NCBI GenBank assembly: GCA_963556255.1
Contig: OY744607.1
Span: 45,450,737-45,514,736, forward strand
DNA: 64,000 nucleotides
Reading direction: 5' to 3'
Origin: Allolobophora icterica
Lineage: Eukaryota > Annelida > Clitellata > Crassiclitellata > Lumbricidae
Part shown: positions 57,030 through 64,000 of the stretch, piece by piece
Position numbering within the stretch: position 1 is the stretch's first letter
Layout of the letters: the number at the start of each line of letters is the position of its first letter
Made by a program: the position numbers and the translations under genes
Notes under the pieces: model-generated
What the model saw: only the letters and a program-made list of their open reading frames with translations
What the model was told of the DNA's origin: nothing
The model's database searches: none

Positions 57030-58065
57030 TAGGCCGATTAATTGCCCTTATGCCGATCTCCAATTCTGTTCTTGTCTGTTGGCTGAAATTACGGTACCGA
57101 GACTCTTAAAATTATACTATGTAATACTGATTTGCAAACTTAAACTGTATTGTGTAGCCTGATAGAATGCATATAATTTTAAAGGTCGAATCCTATAAAA
57201 CTGCGTGTCTCAAAGCCACTGTCAGCACAAAATTGACAGCATAGCCTACAGCTGTGCACTGGTCACTATAGATGTGCACTTTAGTGTAGGTCACCCGAGG
57301 TCAAAAGCGGATCTCAGACAGAATATACCACTGTCTGCACGACCTTTACCCCGAAACTGGATGCTCGTAGCGTTGAAGCTGATAATTATGCTCGAGGCTA
57401 GGATCGAGGCGAGGCCCCGGGCATAAAGGCGCCTTTATCCCGGGATCTTCGCCTGAGGGCGCTGGCTTGTGGAGGGACCTCTGTCCGTTTGTTGTCTTAA
57501 AGTAAGATTTCTCTCAACAGCTGAAGATGCCACGCTTAAAGCGCTACTCGTGAACAATATTAACGCGATATTTCAAAATTGGGGCACCGACTGGATAATA
57601 AATAATTACCCAAAGCTGACAAGGCCGTATTACTTGCGATTGGTCATAATGGAGTCGTTTGGTTAGGACTGAGGGCAATGAAATTGAGGGGGTCAAGCCG
57701 ACCCCCCCGGGGGTCGGCCAAAGGCTTTAAGCAGGGGGGTCAAAAAAAGAAGCAAGGGGGTCCAACCCCCCCGACCCCCCCGGCAAATCGGACCCTGGGT
57801 CTGCGGAAGCAACAGTGCGCGCGGAAGAAACAGTGTGCGAAGTGTAACTGTGCGGATTGCGGCTAAGTAGTGCTAAGGATTTGGCCGTGGAGAGCTTCCA
57901 TCGATGAGCAGTGACAAAAGGAGCGAAGTAATAGATAGAACAGTACAAGACCGTACGGACTGTGCGATAAGAGTTATTGATTTGCAGTAGTATTTCGTTA
58001 TTGCTGATTGGACATTCCAGTCAAGAGTGCAATAGACACTCCTTTAATTTATGTTTTGGTTACTG

Positions 58066-58071
58066 AATAAA
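58066..58071 (+). terminator. Isolated AATAAA signal
   Basis: Polyadenylation-type hexamer after the 2.4-kb element. It could end a long 3'UTR of the gene at 46684-54993, but a site nearer its stop is as likely. Confidence 0.25.
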
Positions 58072-58526
58072 GAGTATTAAAACTGTTCCATTTAAAGTCT
58101 CTTGCCGAAAGTGGAGCCAAAGTCGCTCGGACAATAGTTAACATCTTGGATTAAGAGGGTAGGCAATCCTGGTAAGATCTTGACCCCCAACATCCATAAC
58201 AACATTCTGTATGGCACTCCTTCCCACTACTTTGGACCGTGTTCCACCTAGGGGACTTTATTTACAGAGCACTGTATGTAGGCCTGTGCTTAGTAAATAG
58301 GCCAGTCTTGAAATGACAAAGTAAAAATACTATACTAACCCTCTTACTTCCTACTGCACAATATACTGGAACACGTCTGAGAGAATACTAACAACCCCGT
58401 TCACTGACCCCATAGTGCGTCCGTTTTTGATCACTGGTGACGAGCTATGGGTCAAATGTCGACCCAACGAAAAAATTTAAGAGAATACGACATTGGAAAG
58501 GCCTTTCACTTTTTTCTATTTCGTAA

Positions 58527-58886
<360 letters not shown>

Positions 58887-59239
58887 GCGCAATGTAGTGT
58901 AGTAGGCCCACTAGGCCCTATGATATTAAAATGAACCTACTATGATAATAAGCACAATGTGGGCCCATACTACATGTAAGGTAGCTTATCGAAATATAAC
59001 TGTGTAACTAAAATAATCTCAAATCTCACTGACACTTGCGGACTTCTGATATGACGCCGGTTAATAAGTCGATGACTATGATGTAGATTGTAGATTGTAG
59101 ACTTTGTGGATAGCTGAGAAATTTCGTAGATTTATTCTGCATTACATGCAATAATGCAATGGTCTAACTGTGTCGTCGTTTGGCTTCGGGTCAAGTAGTT
59201 CAACCCTGGCAAAAGACTCGAGCAAGGTCAAGACAGCGG

Positions 59240-59450
59240 AGGCAAACAGAAGGTCAAAACAAACATCAAGGTAAGGTCAAGACATAACTAATAATTTAAG
59301 TTGTTAAAGATAATTTAGTTGTGGCTAAAGAGGTCAAGCCTAAAGAGGTAAAGGCAAATGAGGTCTAGCTGAAAGAGGTAACGGCAAAAGAGATCACGGT
59401 AAAAGAGGTCACGGCTAAAGAGGTCACGGTAAAGAGGTCATTTTAAACCA
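59240..59450. repeat. AAGAGGTCA-based minisatellite
   Basis: Diverged units 'taaagaggtcacgg' and 'caaaagaggtc' repeated about ten times. Confidence 0.75.
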
Positions 59451-59502
59451 AAGAGGAAGTGTGATATATTTGGCCATCAAATAATAATAGCATAGGCCTA
59501 CC

Positions 59503-59822
59503 CAGAGGCCTCACTAGGGTTGGTGTCATCCGGTGCGGTAGGTAGGTCATGGTGTCACCCAATTTGAAGGTTCAAATAGGTCTATGTAAATTAGCATAAA
59601 GTTTCAGCTTTAGGTAAATTGACACTGAAACAGTACATGTAAACTCGGCTTACGAAAAATGTATTTTGTTGTTGTCTGTTATTGTTAATTTAAAAATAAA
59701 AAATTTATGCTGAAGCTCTGCAAAAAGAATTTTTGACAGTAATTTTGGTAATTCGGTGTCACCCCCTCTGAAGGTTTCACACGGTGCGGCCCGCACCCCG
59801 CACCCTAGAAGTGACGCCACTT
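59503..59822. mobile_element. hAT-like MITE (CAGTGGCGTCAC family), copy 2, intact
   Basis: Ends CAGAGGCCTCACTAGGG and GTGACGCCACTTG with exact 8-bp TSD GGCCTACC (59495-59502, 59823-59830). It is inverted relative to 6567-7820 and lacks the nested element found there. Confidence 0.85.
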
Positions 59823-60825
59823 GGCCTACCGTAAGTGGCCTATAGTCGACATAAGAGTTTGAACGGAGGCTAAACGAACCATAATATTATAATGATCCTT
59901 TGATGATATAGGCCTACCACATAATTAATTCCTTTGCCTTTTATGCACGAGGACCAACGAGAAATGCATGAGTCACCGAAACCGAAAGAGGTAGAAAAGT
60001 TCTGAGTCAGTTATTTCGGAAATCGTTTTTTTCTTCTCAAAGCTGGGTCAAAGTTGAGTTAACTTGTTTGTGAACTATGTAACTCTATTCTTACTACAAC
60101 CTAATTCTCTGATACAAGCTTACGTCGATATCGTTACTAGGTATGCTACTGGAGCTGATTGTTTGTTTTGAAGGGACTCAGCGAATGATCTGATTTGGTG
60201 AGGTGAAGATATCATTGTCGTCATCTGTGTCGTGTCCACTTCTGGAGCGTTTCTATTTCCACAACACTTTTCCAGCCGTCTATATTCCGGGTCGTCTCAA
60301 GGCTGTGCGTGTGCGGTCCAAATTCAGAGGACGCAGGTCAAACGTCCCTGCCAGCATTTTCATGGGCATTAGATGGGACACATATGGGTTCTACACCGGG
60401 TTCCAAGTCCTACTATATGTGCTCTATGTGGGTCGCTGGCAGGGGTAGATCTATCGTAATCTTGTTATTTGCGCATCGGCACCGTAGTCATAATCGTTAA
60501 CTCCAAATTTCTGAAGCGGTACCTAGGCCTACAATCGACAGCTCCCGAAAACGGCTCTGGTGTTGTCTGGCGATTGAACTAAAATGACAAGTACATAGGA
60601 TTAACAGAGCGATTTACAAAGGTGTCTTATTTACAGTCTTATTTCAGAATTTGCGTCTTAGTATTTGTTGGTATATATTAGTATTTTTGTGTCTAGTGTT
60701 TACGACATCATTATCAGACCAGTTGAGGTTGACCTTTCGGACAAAGCTCAGTAATCAATCGAGATTAGCAATCGCATGTAGATAAAACGATCTCTGTAAA
60801 TAGTTGTGTCGTTTAACAGATTAAA

Positions 60826-62333
60826 ATGAGCGACATAAATCAATTCTTCAGAGGTCTTAGGGTCAGAAATGTCGGACTAAGGGCAACAAAGTGCTTCACT
60901 GACGGCGAATCGGGACTACTCAGCATCTGTGGTTGGTCACTAGACTTGACCACAGAAGTGGTCATTGAGTTGACCATTGTGGACGAAACTGACCATTTGG
61001 AATGGACATTCATGATCAAGTCTGCCCTCTACAGAAGGGCTTCGGATGATGAATCGTTCCAAGTGAAAATTCTTCGTACATCGATTTCTCATCGGTTTGT
61101 CGTAACTGCAAAGGTCCTGCATAAGATTCCTGACAGCCTCAGAGTGACAACGGATGTGGAGTATTACAAGGTCAAATCCGATAGCTTTTGCGAAGCAATG
61201 AGTAGTAGCAGGCCTGCTTCCTTGCATTCACTGTTTCCAGGTAGGCATATAAATAATATTTCCAAGTAGGCTTAAAAGTCTGGCTTTCTATGTTTCAGGC
61301 GACTATGACCATGGACCTAATTTAGTTTGGGTATGAGACTACATGTTAGATTTGGAAGTGACCTTTGACCTTTAACTCCACTCCAACGCCAACGCCGACT
61401 CCAAATCCAGCTTGCTCCTTACTGCCTCAACTACCTCAACCACCGCAACTACCTCAACTATTCATTTAGCTCAACCACATAGGTACGTAAGCACATACGT
61501 AAACGGTTTGAGTGAGTAAAGGAGATCATTTTCTCTGTTTTTGATTTCTTTGGACCTGGATTTGTAACCGATCCACACAGTCCAGACTTATATTGGGACA
61601 AGGTAGCCCAGTGGTTAGACCCCTCACCTTACAGGTTTAAACGCCTTCATGATGGTTACTGTGTATAGGAACCTTGAACAAGTCCCTCACGCACAATGTG
61701 CTCAGCGCCATCGATGCTCTGTCGTGTGGTCCTATGTGTACTTCCGAACTGTCTCGAACAAGGAAATTATAGAATGCAAGTGTATTTGGAATTGCTTTAT
61801 ATTTGTATAATTTACTGATTTTGTTTTTGACTGTGCAAATAAGCTGGTTCAGGCCACGACTCTGCCTATGGATGCCAGCAATTTTGCCACTGCAGCCTAT
61901 AAACTAGAGGTTATCGTTTTCTTATGATGTTTAGTGTTGGACTTGAGACCACAGCTGCGAGAAGGAATCGGTATAAGTGATGGCGCGGACAGAATGATCT
62001 ACCTGCTCAATTCTGGAGTGATACTACCCGCAGAAAGATCAATGCCTCTTATATGCACAAGCATCGGAAATCAGATGCAAATCGAGCTTTACCAAAGCAA
62101 CAGCGTCTATGTTGCAGACAGCAAAAAACTCCACAACATAGCGTTGTGGTGTGTGAGAGTGAATTCTAAAAATAACTGTTCGCTGAGCTTAAACGTTGGC
62201 CAGGATGGAACTCTGAAATCGATATTCGCCCAATCGGATTACAACAACGTCGAGGAAACCATAGTGTATCGGATTGTCGGTGAGTTGCTTAAATAATAAA
62301 GTGCGTGTACGACAGGAAGATATTATATATATG

Positions 62334-62391
<58 letters not shown>

Positions 62392-63818
62392 ATACAAATA
62401 ATACAACTATGATTTTACTCAGATGCTTGAAGTTAAAACTGATTGTAGTTAAGCGTCAGATAATATATTTTTAAAGGCATAAATCATAAACTTTGTATAA
62501 CTGATTATAATATTTTTCATAAGTTGATTGCGGGTCCGGCCCGGGCCCCTATTAAGTCGGCGGGTCCCTGGGCATTTGCCCTCTGCCCTCCCCTCTCGGC
62601 GGGCCTGCAATGTACTGCATAGAGAGTACAATGTAATTGTACTGTACGACCCACAATGTAATACAAAGGAATCGATTGTATGAAAAAAGGCATCTCATTG
62701 TTGAGAAGCTTCTATTGAGAAACTTAGACAAGTTTCACCTTATATCTGTTAGGTACAGATGCAGTATGAATGTTGATTTGTCCAGATGTGATCTGTCCCA
62801 AGATAGCCATCGATACCAAGGACCCTGAACTCAACGTGGAATGGACAGAGCACGTTGATCTCGGGAAGAAGGCCATTCTGGTCATCGACACAACCTACGC
62901 CGAGATCCATCACTGGCGTGTGTCGGTTGCTGAAGCAGGAGTTGCTACGGGCAACGGAGGACACGTGTTCCTATTTCCACGCGATGGATTCAGCCAACGA
63001 TTCGAAATTCCGTCGAACACTTTGACAGCTGGAGTCAGTTACAAAGTTACGGTGGAAGGTCTTCAGTTGATCGATGATCGAGTTGTCGAGTCGTCCAGGA
63101 ACTTCAGAATTATCTGCAGAAACTCTGCTGTTTTGGAAACTCCCCAATTACAAGGTACATACGCAATTGTCTAAAATAGTACGACATTTTTGTCGACCTG
63201 ATAGCGTTCTCAGTTGGTTGCAGGACAGACTCTGTGTAACGATCCTGGGCAGGTAGTCTGAGACTACTAGCCTCTGTCACCAAGCAGTATAAGCTGGTAA
63301 CGGTTTCAGTCGGGAAGTAGACGGCGAGTCCTGCAATGCATTGGCTCCGTGTCCAGGACCTTGGGATTCATCCTTTAACGGATCGAGGGTCTAGGAGCTG
63401 AAAATGAGTGCGTCACTATGTACAGTTCACTAAGGGATATGGAAGACTTACATTTCATAAGATACTACCAAGAAATATCTTGTCTGTCTTAGCCCCACAA
63501 GTCAACCTCGATCTTCAGATTCAGATTGACAGATCAACGTTCCATCAAGCGTCAGTGCTCATCTCCACCAACCAACAAGCTGCTCCGGCTAACCGGAAAT
63601 GGAAAATCAGCGTTCAGAAAACGGAACCTGCTTACTCGCTTTACACACCTGTACAAGAATACGTAGAATGGGCAACCGGAAGCAGTCAGAAATTCGACTT
63701 CCGTTGCAGTTTCAACCGGCACATCGATATCAGGTGACGGTTGAGCCTCTGGAATTGTCAGGCGGTATCTATAAAAATCCAGACAACTCCGTCAAACAAA
63801 CGGCCAAATTCAGAGCAG
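60826..63818 (+). CDS. Tandem paralogue of the PHYHIP-type gene, 3' end outside window, frameshifted
   Basis: Exons 60826-61240, 61935-62279, 62786-63154 and 63493-63818 correspond to exons 1, 2, 3 and 5 of the gene at 46684-54993, with the same phase-1 borders. Exon 3 has the same length (369 bp) and is almost the same sequence, while exons 1 and 2 are much more diverged. The SBD-like exon keeps ILPAERSMPLICTS, MQIELYQSN and LSLNVGQDGTLKSI. No counterpart of the 34-residue linker exon was found. In the last exon one C is missing at about 63700-63703 (CTTCCG where the paralogue has CTTCCCG), so the frame breaks inside the third FN3-like module although the rest still aligns to the donor GCAG/GTACAG. 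It is either a young pseudogene allele or an assembly error. The PHYHIP exon would lie right of the window. An acceptor (TTTAACAG) before the start suggests a 5' non-coding exon. Confidence 0.75.
61598..61765 (+). mobile_element. tRNA-derived SINE, S1-like, in intron 1 of the paralogue
   Basis: A-box-like 'tagcccagtggttagacc' is followed by 'ccttgaacaagtccctcacg' and 'attatagaatgc'. The B box is eroded. Confidence 0.6.
62325..62395. repeat. (TA)n microsatellite
   Basis: About 70 bp of TA repeat, 45 bp after the donor of the paralogue's exon 2. Confidence 0.96.
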
Positions 63819-64000
63819 GTACAGGAACCACATCTCTGTATGATTTTCAACTGTTCTCTTGTTCTAGAAAATTGAGCGACATGCGCCACTCTCGTGACGC
63901 ATGTATAGAGCCTATTGGTGTGCCTAAGTTCTTGTTTAAGGTCCTCGTGTGTTTTCGTAGTAATGTTTGGTTAACTGGCTCAATATCGCGGTTTTGGTTT

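Larger units (their letters stand above)
55377..57797. mobile_element. 2.4-kb hAT-like element containing an ORF
   Basis: Perfect 14-bp TIRs CAGGGTCCGATTTG / CAAATCGGACCCTG between exact 8-bp TSDs GGTCTGCG (55369-55376, 57798-57805). At 2421 bp it is the longest single element here and the only one with a long non-repetitive frame. It also contains a MITE at 55630-55852 and a near-palindrome at about 57410-57450. Confidence 0.88.

Overview
This is eukaryotic (metazoan) genomic DNA. Genes are split by GT..AG introns, proteins belong to animal families (PBC-homeodomain, pyruvate dehydrogenase kinase, PHYHIP), and the intergenic and intronic space is full of tRNA-derived SINEs, LINE remnants, DNA transposons with target-site duplications (TSDs) and very long microsatellites. 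An arginine-rich protamine-like gene and frequent TAGGCCTA octamers fit a marine invertebrate, but I cannot assign a phylum from sequence alone.

Layout. 1-3.7 kb: first coding exon (minus strand) and CpG-richer 5' region of a PBX/extradenticle-type homeobox gene whose remaining exons lie left of the window. 3.7-15.1 kb: no gene found; LINE pieces, at least nine short inverted-repeat transposons (most with 8-bp TSDs) and large microsatellites. 15.36-22.2 kb: two-exon plus-strand gene for a 777-residue ankyrin-repeat protein carrying spaced YEEI/YEEL/YDEI tyrosine motifs. 26.6-38.5 kb: complete 11-exon minus-strand pyruvate dehydrogenase kinase (408 residues, all phases consistent). 40.3-41.4 kb: two-exon plus-strand protamine-like gene with a duplicated CCAAT/X-box promoter. 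46.7-55.0 kb: six-exon plus-strand gene (751 residues) joining FN3-like modules, a region resembling the Hsp70 substrate-binding beta domain without an ATPase domain, and a C-terminal PHYHIP domain. 60.8-63.8 kb: tandem paralogue, running off the right edge and carrying a one-base frameshift.

How it fits together. The genes are not a pathway cluster. The likely novelty is the FN3/SBD-like/FN3/FN3/PHYHIP protein and its duplicate, in which every internal exon boundary is phase 1, as expected of exon shuffling. The ankyrin gene is a candidate tyrosine-phosphorylated Src-family scaffold.

Mobile DNA has shaped the genes. A SINE tail supplies the pyrimidine tract just upstream of the ankyrin start codon. 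A SINE sits 8 bp inside a PDK intron. A minisatellite is built from a PDK exon/intron junction. A MITE abuts the acceptor of exon 3 of the PHYHIP-type gene, whose first intron is a nest of transposons. All transposon classes are inferred from TSD length and terminal repeats; no intact transposase was seen.
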